Position numbers and translations under genes: made by a program. DNA of 34,508 nt from Methyloglobulus sp. (lineage in GTDB: Bacteria > Pseudomonadota > Gammaproteobacteria > Methylococcales > Methylomonadaceae): positions 1-34,508 of the forward strand of contig JABFQX010000019.1 in NCBI GenBank assembly GCA_013141505.1, given 5' to 3'. Positions 27,306 to 34,508 of this stretch are shown here, in pieces. How positions within the stretch are numbered: position 1 is the stretch's first letter; every line of letters begins with the position of its first letter. The notes beneath the pieces are model-generated. The model was not told the origin of the DNA and did not search any database. It saw only the letters and a program-made list of their open reading frames with translations.

Positions 27306-28025
27306 TTACTTATTTTTTTCATTGATATCAGACTGTGTGGTGTCAGCCAAAATTTTTAACAAGCGCAAAGCCGGTTCATTGTTCAATAAGGGCGATTGCG
27401 ATTCATCCACCACAAGCACATCGGTATGTTGGTTATTTTCTTCAAGTTTCAGGCGATATTCTTTTTCGTTGCTGTTGATACCGTGGAAGATAAAGCTCAG
27501 CTCATCCATAAACGATTCATCTTTGGCCTTTTTTTCGTCCGGGTCGTATTCAACAGTGAACATTTTTTTTTCATTGTCTCGTTCAGTCACTTCAATCGAG
27601 TTACGGCTCAATGCCTTGCTGATCACACGCCAGGATTTAGCCATTCCAGCGCCTAAGCGTAATCGACTTTCGCCATCGTCGTATTTGACAATTTCCACCG
27701 ACTCAAGAGTTTCTTTAGTTTCAGTTTCTTCAGTGGTTGCAGACGTTGTCGCTGCTGCGGCTGTTTCTTCTGGTTGTGTACCTTCCTCCGATTGCCCAGC
27801 ACCCGTTTCAGATTGCTCGAGTGCAGTACTTGGTTGGGTGATTGCTTCCGGAGCATTATTACCTTGCTGTTTTTTACGCAAGTCATCAGGCCAATTGAGC
27901 AAAGGTATTTCGGTGGTGTATTGATAATCCCTTTCTTTATCCGGGAAAAATTTTTGCAGATAACTGCAGCCGGTCAACAGAGCGGCAAATACAATAAGCC
28001 CGATAGTTGCTATTTTATTTTTCAT
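27306..28025 (-). CDS. bamC: Outer membrane assembly lipoprotein BamC
   Basis: A 239-residue lipoprotein with signal and lipobox LLTGC (Cys20). The segment after it, FPDKERDYQYTTEIPLLNWP at 27-46, is the unstructured N-terminal region by which BamC binds BamD. A low-complexity Glu/Thr/Ala linker (about 60-105) follows. A helix-grip domain at about 110-235 ends the protein; E. coli BamC (about 344 residues) has two such domains, so this is a shorter version with one. It lies 4 bp after dapA, the same order as in E. coli. Divergence beyond the lipoprotein region is high, but order and N-terminus make the call firm. Confidence 0.88.
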   Translation of the reverse strand: MKNKIATIGLIVFAALLTGCSYLQKFFPDKERDYQYTTEIPLLNWPDDLRKKQQGNNAPEAITQPSTALEQSETGAGQSEEGTQPEETAAAATTSATTEETETKETLESVEIVKYDDGESRLRLGAGMAKSWRVISKALSRNSIEVTERDNEKKMFTVEYDPDEKKAKDESFMDELSFIFHGINSNEKEYRLKLEENNQHTDVLVVDESQSPLLNNEPALRLLKILADTTQSDINEKNK

Positions 28026-28029
28026 AATG

Positions 28030-28908
28030 TTAGATAGTGATGTCAGCTTGGCTCATTGCTTGGCGTACAGCATTAAAGCAATCTTCAGTTAGCCACGTCA
28101 GCGGCAAGCGAATACCTTTGCCCATTAAGCCCATTTCAGCGACTGCCCATTTTACCGGAATGGGGTTCGCTTGAATAAATAGCTGTTGATGTAATGCTGA
28201 CAGTTTTTTGTCCAACTCCAGTGCCAACTCAGCGTTACCATCAATCGCTGCCATCAACATTTGATGTAACAGTTTGGGCGCAACATTACCGGTAACCGTG
28301 ATGCTGCCATTTGCGCCCATCAGGCAGGCTTCCCGGCTGGTGGCATCATCACCGCTGTAAATAGCGAAATCAGCACCTGCCAAAGACCTAATGGTTGTTA
28401 TCCGAGCCAAATCTCCAGTCGCTTCTTTTGCACCGACAATATTTTCCAATTTGGCTAACCGAACCACTGTTTCCGGCGACATATCGCACGCAGTGCGTCC
28501 GGGGACATTGTATAAAATCTGCGGAATATCAATCGCATCATTAATGGCCTTGTAATGCTGGTAAAGCCCTTCCTGTGTTGGTTTGTTGTAATAAGGTGTC
28601 ACAATCAAACAAGCATCAGCGCCAACCTCTTTCGCTTTGCGGGTCAGCGCAATCGCTTCCGTGGTCGAGTTCGACCCGGTTCCGGCAATGACGGGAATCC
28701 GGCCTTTTACATACTCAACCGTCGCCTTTATGACCGCACAATGCTCATCGTTATCCAAGGTCGCAGATTCACCGGTCGTGCCAACGGCAACCAGGGCATC
28801 AGTACCTTCGTTGATATGAAACTCAACTAATTTCTCCAAACTTGCCCAATCCAACGCACCATTTTCAAACATGGGCGTGACTAAAGCGACGATACTACCT
28901 TGAATCAT
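28030..28908 (-). CDS. dapA: 4-hydroxy-tetrahydrodipicolinate synthase DapA
   Basis: A 292-residue TIM-barrel lyase catalysing the first committed step of lysine and diaminopimelate synthesis from pyruvate and aspartate semialdehyde. Catalytic Lys161 is in VGAKEATGD, Tyr133 in YNVPGRT, and Thr44-Thr45 in GTTGES; Tyr107 in TPYYNKPTQEG completes the triad shared between subunits. Length is standard. It is followed 4 bp later by bamC. GAGAG precedes the start, and a TATAAT on the minus strand (28950-28955) is a possible -10 box. Confidence 0.96.
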   Translation of the reverse strand: MIQGSIVALVTPMFENGALDWASLEKLVEFHINEGTDALVAVGTTGESATLDNDEHCAVIKATVEYVKGRIPVIAGTGSNSTTEAIALTRKAKEVGADACLIVTPYYNKPTQEGLYQHYKAINDAIDIPQILYNVPGRTACDMSPETVVRLAKLENIVGAKEATGDLARITTIRSLAGADFAIYSGDDATSREACLMGANGSITVTGNVAPKLLHQMLMAAIDGNAELALELDKKLSALHQQLFIQANPIPVKWAVAEMGLMGKGIRLPLTWLTEDCFNAVRQAMSQADITI

Positions 28909-29212
28909 GAAATCTCTCGATCAGCAATGCTATTGTTTATACGGCAATCATTATAACAAGCAAATCGTTAAATACGGTAAGGCGAAGGCGGGATGGAGCT
29001 ATAACAACCATCTTAAAGTGGTGTTTTGAAAGCAAGATTACAGTATTAAAATGCTACCCTTAGCACATATTTGACATTTTTCAAGTAAACGGTGCAGAAT
29101 ATCCCGCCTGGAGTCCTAACTGAGCTGTTACACTTCAATACAGTCGCTTAAATGGATGTTGTTTAGCAGGCAACACACTTACAGAAAATAACTTTTATTA
29201 TATGGAGATAGT
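28909..29212. promoter_or_regulatory. Divergent intergenic region, dapA and GloVer gene
   Basis: In this 304-bp region, minus-strand TATAAT (28950-28955) could be the -10 box for dapA, but a matching -35 is lacking. On the plus side, GGAG at 29203-29206 is the ribosome binding site of the GloVer gene. GTTG (29158-29161) and CAAC (29171-29174) make a weak hairpin. No gene seen. Confidence 0.45.
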
Positions 29213-32012
29213 ATGAAGACCTTCCCACCTAAAGCCCAGAGATTGCTGTGGCTGCGTTGGCTTGTGATGCTCGGCTTGTTCCTTGGCCTAGGCAATCTTG
29301 ATGCCTGGGCTGTGCAGTATAAATATCAGGTGCTGCATGAGTGGAATTCCGATGTCGTAATCCCCGTAACTAATCTAGTTCGCGACGCAAATGGTAACCT
29401 TTACGGTTATACCCTTGACCCTTCGAATGTATCTCCCCCGAAGTTTGGACATATCTATAAAATATCGCCTGAAGGTAATTACAGTGTTATCCATCAGTTT
29501 GATAATACTACTGGTAGAGCCTTCAATCTAACCTAACCGTCGCCAGTGATGGCAGTTACGGCACTACTGAAACCACCCACATCGGTTTAGCATCCACCAT
29601 CGAAGGCACTGTGTTTAAAATCAATGCCAGTGGCACTTTTACGGTTTTACATACATTTATCAAAGATGACAATTCCGGCAGGCCTAATAGAGTTACCTTA
29701 GCATCGGACGGTACGCTTTATGGTACGACTACAGGCACCGGTAATCTAGGAGGAACCTATGGTACGGTGTACAAAATAAGCTCTGAAGGCGTATACAGTA
29801 TTTTACACAATTTTGATTTGGTTAACGGCGGTACACCACTTTCTGGCATCGCGCTTGGCAGGGACGGCAGTTTGTACGGCGCAACTCGGGTGTGGCATCT
29901 CTGGTTGCCCCTACGGAACAATCTACAAAATTGATCCTAACGGAACATTCAAGGTATTGCACTTTTTTGATGGTACGTTGGGCAAAAGCCCAAACCTTGA
30001 ATTCGTTCTCGCTAACGACGGCAATCTGTATGCAAACTCAGATCAAACAAAATCTGGTAAATATTATGCGTTGAAGATTGATTCGAACGATAATGTGAGT
30101 GCGTTTTTGGATTACAACTCAATTGGCTTAAGCATACAAGAGCCTTATGTCGGCGGCCTAGTCCCACTCATCGTGGACAGCAATGGCAATCTTATCGGGC
30201 AAGGTTTCGATGCGCTTAACAATAAGCAATACCTCATTAACATAGAAAACACAGGCACCACGAAACAACTCTTTAGTTTTGATACCGCCGATATAAGCAA
30301 GCGTATCGGCATCTTAGCTTTCGAAAATGGCGGTAACTATTATTCAGTAAATGCTTCTAGAGGCAAAAATAACACTGATGCAATCTGGGAAAATCGATTC
30401 CGCAGGGGTAGCGAGCGCGGTTTATGATTTCGCTTCTCCCGGAAACAACTACCCTGGTGGCAAAGTTATTATTGCCAATGACGGTAGCTTGTATGGCCTT
30501 AACAGTGGAGCAATTTTTAAGATTGCCGCAAACGGCACCTACAGCGAACCCTTTGTATTTGATAGCACCCAAAAAGGCCTCACCCCAGACGCGTTATTAG
30601 TGGACAAAGAGGGTAGCTTTTACGGCACCACACAGCAGGGCGGCGAATTCGGCAATGGTGTTGTTTTTAAAATATCTCCCAATGGCCAAGAGACTATTCT
30701 TTATTCGTTTAAACAGACCGAATACTTTCATTCTAGTTTAAGCTTTGGACCCGATGGTGATTTATATGGCCTTTTTGAAAAAGATTTGAATACAAATACG
30801 TCTTATGTAAGGTATAAATTAACTAAAGAGAGTGTCTATACCGAACTAAATACATATTCAGGTGCACTGCTCATCGAACCTGTTATGGGGGCAGATGGCA
30901 GTTTTTATGGCGCTGGTCAGGATAATATTAACCACTTTATTTACAAAATAACATCCCAAGGTGACCTTCAAAGGTTGTATACCTTTGACGATACCATTTC
31001 TACTTCAGACATCCGCATTGCAATAGCAAAGGATGACATCCTTTACGGTGCTAGCGGTACAAACGAAATCGGTTATTTCTTTAAACTGGACACCAGTGGT
31101 GTTTTTACAGTTCTCTATAGCTTTAATCGGCCTTACACTGGTGCCACTTCACCGTTTAACAACGTAGAGCTAGGAGAGGATGGCAGTATTTATAGCGGCC
31201 CCTATAAACTAAGCCCAAGCGGTCAACTAAGCAAACTTCCTAACTTTCCACCTCCGAAAAACAGCAGTGCAACAATTACGCTCGGCAATGACGGCAGCCT
31301 GTATGGGACTGTAGCCGACGGCGGCATTTATGGAACGGGCTTGGTATTTAAATACAACCCAATTTCAAACATCATTTTGCCTAGGGCAATTAGCGATAGC
31401 GCGACTACGGCGGAAGCGAATGCGGTGACAGTGAATGTGCTCGCCAATGATAAGGCTTTCAACGGCAAGACCCTCGACCCTGGGTCCGTGGTGATTGTCG
31501 TCGAGCCTGGCAACGGCACGGCGGCGGTCAATGCCGACGGCAGCGTGACGTACACGCCAAGTTCGGGCTTTGGCGGTAAGGACACCTTCTCGTATAGCGT
31601 CAAAGACAGTGCTGGGGGCATTTCCAATGATGGCAGGGTTGTCGTGACCGTTCCGAAGGCAGTCGATGACAACTATACGGTCACTGCCAATGGCAGCGCC
31701 ACACAAAGCCAAACTCTGGCCTGGAGAAAAGGTGTTATGGCGAATGACTTGCCTTCCGGCTTGGCGGGCAAGAGCTTTGCCTTAGTCGGCAAACCTGTTC
31801 GGGTCAGTGGTGAAAAAGATGACGGCAAGCTGACCATCACCGCTTTCAACCCTGCCAATGGCTACTTAACCTTTCAATTGACCGGCGAAGGCGACACAAG
31901 GGCAGAACGGCAAGAAGCCAAGGTCGGCGTGTTTGAGTTCAGCTATACTATGACCCTGAACGGTGTCACGACGGCTCCTGCCAAAGTCACCATTACGGTC
32001 GTCGAGCCATAA
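29213..32012 (+). pseudogene. Secreted GloVer-repeat protein with Ig-like domains, frameshifted
   Basis: The region encodes about ten copies of a 40-60-residue repeat with the pattern Y-K-I-s-P-x-G-x-y-x-v-L-h-x-F then ..ND-G-S-L-Y-G, as in the Gloeobacter/Verrucomicrobia (GloVer) tandem-repeat family, probably a beta-propeller-like secreted protein. A signal peptide with cleavage after AWA (about residue 34) opens it. The C-terminus, after about 31380, has Ig/cadherin-like modules (VLANDKAFNGKTLDPGSVVI; GKDTFSYSVKD). The reading frame breaks three times: a TAACC duplication at 29529-29538, an extra G in GGG at 29888-29890, and an extra G in GGG at 30387-30389. Undoing these three changes restores one frame of about 930 codons. 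It is either a real pseudogene or contains sequence errors. Confidence 0.8.
29529..29538 (+). repeat. Tandem TAACC duplication causing frameshift
   Basis: TAACC occurs twice in a row, and the second copy introduces a TAA stop at 29534-29536. Removing one copy gives NLTVASDGS, a typical repeat-unit turn, and puts the downstream frame in register. This is a plausible slippage site. Confidence 0.65.
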
Positions 32013-32058
32013 AAGCCCGCCTCGTAATCACGGGAAGTTGTCGGTAGCTCTCCTGTAA

Positions 32059-32092
32059 GCCAGGTTCGGGTCAACCCTGAACCTGGCGTTTT
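32059..32092 (+). terminator. Strong intrinsic terminator after GloVer gene
   Basis: GCCAGGTTC (32059-32067) pairs perfectly with GAACCTGGC (32079-32087); inside it GGG and CCC extend the stem around loop TCAA with one bulged T. GTTTT follows. It lies 47 bp past the stop codon. A strong terminator at the right place suggests that the gene was expressed until recently. Confidence 0.8.
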
Positions 32093-32118
32093 CCGCTAAA
32101 GACCAATTTAATGCTTTC

Positions 32119-32135
32119 GTTAACTATTTGTTAAC
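32119..32135. promoter_or_regulatory. Paired GTTAAC sites (candidate operator)
   Basis: GTTAAC occurs at 32119-32124 and 32130-32135, separated by TATTT. Each copy is a palindrome and the whole is an inverted repeat. It lies 165 bp upstream of the small secreted protein gene. No promoter boxes could be paired with it. Function is a guess. Confidence 0.25.
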
Positions 32136-32299
32136 AATTAATTCGCTATGATAAAGCGTCCAAAGCGTTTGCCTAAAGAGTTTCCATGGCTTTGTTCATG
32201 TGGGCGTTGGATAGTGTCTTGCTATTAAATATTCACTTAATTCATTTTTATTAAGCGAATGCTGAATCAATTTAATCAACAAAAGATGGAGAAAATCTT

Positions 32300-32797
32300 A
32301 TGTCCCATAAAATCTTAGTGGGTATTTTGGGTTTGCTGTCAGTTTTATTAATGACACAAGCCAGGGCAGAAAGTCCAAAGTCGTACTCATGCACCGGCAA
32401 TAATGTTAACTTGAGTTATTTTCCTAATGGCGGGCCACCTGCAACAACATCGGGAGCTACTTATTTAACCCTCACCATAGGTAAAAACACATACAGGGCA
32501 GGAAAAGCCAATATTCAAACCAGCAAATCAGTCTTCGGCACCATTAAATCAATCACGACTAAATTTTTGCCTGATGTGGCGATCTATAAAAGCTCGTTTA
32601 TTCTTCCCGAAATTAATTTAGGTGCCAGTCCTTTCCCTGGGCCTCATATTGACCAGTTAAATTTTAAAAGCCAATTAGTCATGACCACGATTGCAACGCC
32701 TTTTACACTCCCCCCTTTTGTGGGTGTCGTGAACGCATCAAGGTATATTAATTTGAACTGCACGGCTTCAGTGTTTCTTCCACCGTTACCTTTATAG
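32300..32797 (+). CDS. Small secreted protein with two cysteines
   Basis: A 165-residue protein with a signal peptide (MSHKILVGILGLLSVLLMTQ then ARA, cleavage before ES). The mature part is beta-rich, with Cys near the start (YSCTGNN) and near the end (LNCTASV), spaced so as to suggest one disulfide closing the fold. I do not recognise the family. GGAG precedes the ATG at a good distance. It stands alone on this strand, facing a convergent secreted protein with a PLA2-like motif, which raises the possibility of a pair, but nothing in the sequence proves it. Confidence 0.75.
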   Translation: MSHKILVGILGLLSVLLMTQARAESPKSYSCTGNNVNLSYFPNGGPPATTSGATYLTLTIGKNTYRAGKANIQTSKSVFGTIKSITTKFLPDVAIYKSSFILPEINLGASPFPGPHIDQLNFKSQLVMTTIATPFTLPPFVGVVNASRYINLNCTASVFLPPLPL

Positions 32798-32842
32798 CTT
32801 GTCAATTCGGGTTTTCGACGGATTTTTTGGTTAGCTTTTTTA

Positions 32843-32875
32843 GCGGAACCCGTGCAAGGGTTCCGCCTTGCACGG
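32843..32875. repeat. Overlapping palindromes with two exclusive hairpins
   Basis: GCGGAACCC (32843-32851) pairs with GGGTTCCGC (32858-32866), 9 bp. CCGTGCAAGG (32850-32859) pairs with CCTTGCACGG (32866-32875), 10 bp. The stems overlap and cannot both form. It lies between two convergent genes, but no T run follows on either strand, so it is probably a REP-like repeat rather than an ordinary terminator. The 11-mer GGAACCCGTGC also occurs, inverted, in the ygiQ insertion. Confidence 0.6.
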
Positions 32876-32927
32876 TAGATATGCCACAACAAAGGTCAAG
32901 TAAAACCTCCCTCGCGATTGACTATTT

Positions 32928-34343
32928 CTACAATAAGTTGAATGGCCTGCTGGCAGCATCATTAGATGTGTTTGTTTGGATCAATGTCGATGAGTTTATT
33001 TGTATGCTTACGGAATGTTTTCCGGGGACGTAGCTCTTTGGTAGACCTACTTGGTAATAATATCTGTTTGAATCCAAGGCATTTAAAACTCTAGTCAATT
33101 GCAACGTAGCCTTCTTTTTGCCATCAACAGAAATATCAAAAAATATCTTGTTATGGGGCAATCGAGTATTGGCATTGTTTTTAACAGTGAAAACGACAAA
33201 TAAATTCAGCTTTGATGATAATGCTGGCAGTTGGCTGGTGGCTATTGAGGTATTGCTGACCACTACGTTTTGTAAAATCAGGTCGTGTCCGCAAGGTGTT
33301 GAAAAAAAGTCGTTCGCCGCATCGGTAAAGATGAAATTGCAATAGCTGGAATTACCCCGCTTGGTCACGCACATGTCGTGATCCAGGCAATCTTCGGAAT
33401 AGGCATTTTTACCGAAACCGGAAATTCCCGTCACGCTATCCACACAGCCCCCACCGCAACGGGCGAGGCATTGCACACCACCGACAGTGGCGGTGTACTT
33501 TTCCGTACCAACTAATTTTGTATTGAATGGAAAGGAATATTCAATTAACGGATATGACCCCGGCAACGTAACCCCCATTTTTGTGCATAAACTTTTGGAA
33601 GTATCGGAAGACGGAACCCCGGCGGCTTCTGGAGAAACGCTGATTGCGGCTGGATTTGAATTTGCCGTCGGCGCAGCCTCAAGCATGGGTATCGCTTGCA
33701 ACGGCCCTATATCTGGCAGATGCAAAACTGAGTCGGGATGCTCAAGCATTGAGCTTTCAAGTTTCTTTGCCTGGGCTGATCCGATACTGCTGGCTTTTGC
33801 GTTAATTGACTTGGCAATAACAATATTCTTATCAATAACAGAGATTTTCTGGTTGCCGTCCTGCCACATAATCAACGGCATACTTTGCGGCCAAGATGCC
33901 AATAAACTCAAGGCTGTAGCAAGCGACTCATGCAATTCGCCCGGCATATTGCCTTTTTTCAATTTCGCCAGGTTTTTCATGGCGTTGCTTATGGTCGCGT
34001 AATCTTTGTTTGCCAAGGTTGTGATAGCACCAAATTGATCCTGGCCTTTGACATAAAGCTCTTTATCCTCACTGTTTTGGATAACAATTTTTTTGTCATT
34101 AATGTCCACCTCTACCCGCCGCATTGCCCGAATAGCTGGATTGCCATTAATTGACTGCGATAAATCTTGCGATTGTCCGCGAGTAATAATGAAATCTACC
34201 GAAGTATTTTCAATATAACCGTGCTTTTGATCCACAGGTGGCTGGGCATCACCCATGACAACAAGATCCGCGTAGCTGTAATTTGCCCAAACAAGCGCTA
34301 TAAGTAACGCAAATTGGCGTAATTTTAATGTTCCGATGTTCAT
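32928..34343 (-). CDS. Secreted protein with PLA2-like motif and CARDB-like tail
   Basis: From ATG 34343 this is a 471-residue protein with a signal peptide (MNIGTLKLRQFALLIALVWA then NYSYA, cleavage before DL). A longer frame starts at 34472 but would bury the signal, so it is not used. The middle has a Cys-rich segment CLARCGGGCVDS at 292-303 and AYSEDCLDHDMCV at 314-326. DC..HD.C resembles the calcium-binding and His-Asp catalytic site of phospholipase A2 (H322, D323). The tail at about 375-471 looks like a CARDB/adhesion-type Ig domain (QINSSTLIQTNTSNDAA). Residues 40-230 match nothing I know. Catalytic activity is an inference; it may be a binding or structural relic. Confidence 0.72.
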   Translation of the reverse strand: MNIGTLKLRQFALLIALVWANYSYADLVVMGDAQPPVDQKHGYIENTSVDFIITRGQSQDLSQSINGNPAIRAMRRVEVDINDKKIVIQNSEDKELYVKGQDQFGAITTLANKDYATISNAMKNLAKLKKGNMPGELHESLATALSLLASWPQSMPLIMWQDGNQKISVIDKNIVIAKSINAKASSIGSAQAKKLESSMLEHPDSVLHLPDIGPLQAIPMLEAAPTANSNPAAISVSPEAAGVPSSDTSKSLCTKMGVTLPGSYPLIEYSFPFNTKLVGTEKYTATVGGVQCLARCGGGCVDSVTGISGFGKNAYSEDCLDHDMCVTKRGNSSYCNFIFTDAANDFFSTPCGHDLILQNVVVSNTSIATSQLPALSSKLNLFVVFTVKNNANTRLPHNKIFFDISVDGKKKATLQLTRVLNALDSNRYYYQVGLPKSYVPGKHSVSIQINSSTLIQTNTSNDAASRPFNLL

Positions 34344-34508
34344 ATAGTTAAATCGAGGATTATTGTTGGAATGTAGGGGGCGCTGTAGAGACTGTGAAAG
34401 AATCCAAAAAGCTGACTTGCCCTCTAACTGCTTCCGGCATTTTTTTTGAAAAATGGCCAATGCTTTAAGCACTTATCTGGATAAGCCAACTCATTATTCA
34501 AATGAACT
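34344..34508. other. Window edge, upstream of secreted protein gene
   Basis: An in-frame extension of the preceding minus-strand gene reaches 34472 but lacks signal-like or family-like residues. The hairpin CATTTTT (34439-34445) with AAAAATG (34451-34457) is AT-rich and weak. No promoter can be assigned. Confidence 0.3.

Noticed and set aside
27322-27924. 200-codon plus-strand frame over bamC
   Set aside because: Ser/Val-rich shadow of the low-complexity BamC coding region; bamC is supported by lipobox and gene order.
33487-34002. 171-codon plus-strand frame over the PLA2-like gene
   Set aside because: The opposite strand has a signal peptide, conserved cysteines and a domain-like tail; this frame has none.
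34344-34472. 43-residue N-terminal extension of the PLA2-like protein
   Set aside because: It would put charged residues before the signal peptide and place the hydrophobic core at residue 50 or later; the ATG at 34343 gives a normal signal peptide.

Overview
This window looks like a chromosomal segment of a gammaproteobacterium. The clearest evidence is the dapA-bamC pair, the long single-chain PurL, YgiQ, a YejE/YejF-type transporter and the mid-range GC content. The mix of genes (short LOV protein, GloVer-repeat secreted protein, paired divergent Hsp70s) would suit a methanotroph-like member of the Methylococcales, but that is an inference; no methane-oxidation gene or rRNA is present. I see no tRNA, rRNA, CRISPR array or intact insertion sequence.

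Layout. 1-880: no intact gene; a decayed C-terminal piece of a large repeat-type secreted protein lies on the minus strand, followed by a palindrome-rich promoter region. 882-3987: a tightly overlapped chromate-resistance operon (chrB, chrA, superoxide dismutase). The dismutase has both a Tat-signal start and a second start with its own strong ribosome binding site. 3988-4404: a graveyard of mobile DNA with a 96-bp element with terminal inverted repeats and an IS3-type transposase fragment. 4405-6296 (minus): an SRPBCC-fold protein, a stand-alone LOV photoreceptor and a di-iron fatty acid hydroxylase/sterol desaturase, apparently one light-linked unit. 6520-7134: exported MsrA. 7178-10200 (minus): a spermidine-synthase-like protein translationally coupled to the radical-SAM protein YgiQ; ygiQ carries an in-frame two-hairpin repeat insertion. 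10388-16838 (plus): a small exported protein, a membrane-anchored DUF2760 protein and two divergent Hsp70s, the second with a long DUF3731-type C-terminal extension. An RRM-like RNA-binding gene sits antisense between the two Hsp70s. 17207-18133: a GspA/ExeA-type AAA ATPase.

18169-27078 (minus): purL, a small membrane protein, a low-molecular-weight tyrosine phosphatase, a dienelactone hydrolase, a YejE-type permease, a small Trp-rich protein and a YejF-type double ATPase, mostly with short gaps or overlaps. 27306-28908 (minus): dapA-bamC. 29213-32012: a secreted GloVer-repeat protein with Ig-like C-terminal domains, broken by three frameshifts, then a strong terminator. 32300-32797: a small secreted protein with two cysteines. 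32928-34343 (minus): a secreted protein with a phospholipase-A2-like Cys-His-Asp motif and a CARDB-like tail.

How the parts connect: chromate export plus superoxide removal form one stress module, and MsrA adds oxidative repair. The Hsp70/DUF2760 block looks like a dedicated chaperone system with no J-protein or exchange factor of its own, and is the best candidate here for a little-described system. The LOV/SRPBCC/hydroxylase group is the second candidate. All family names come from reading motifs by eye; no database search was run.
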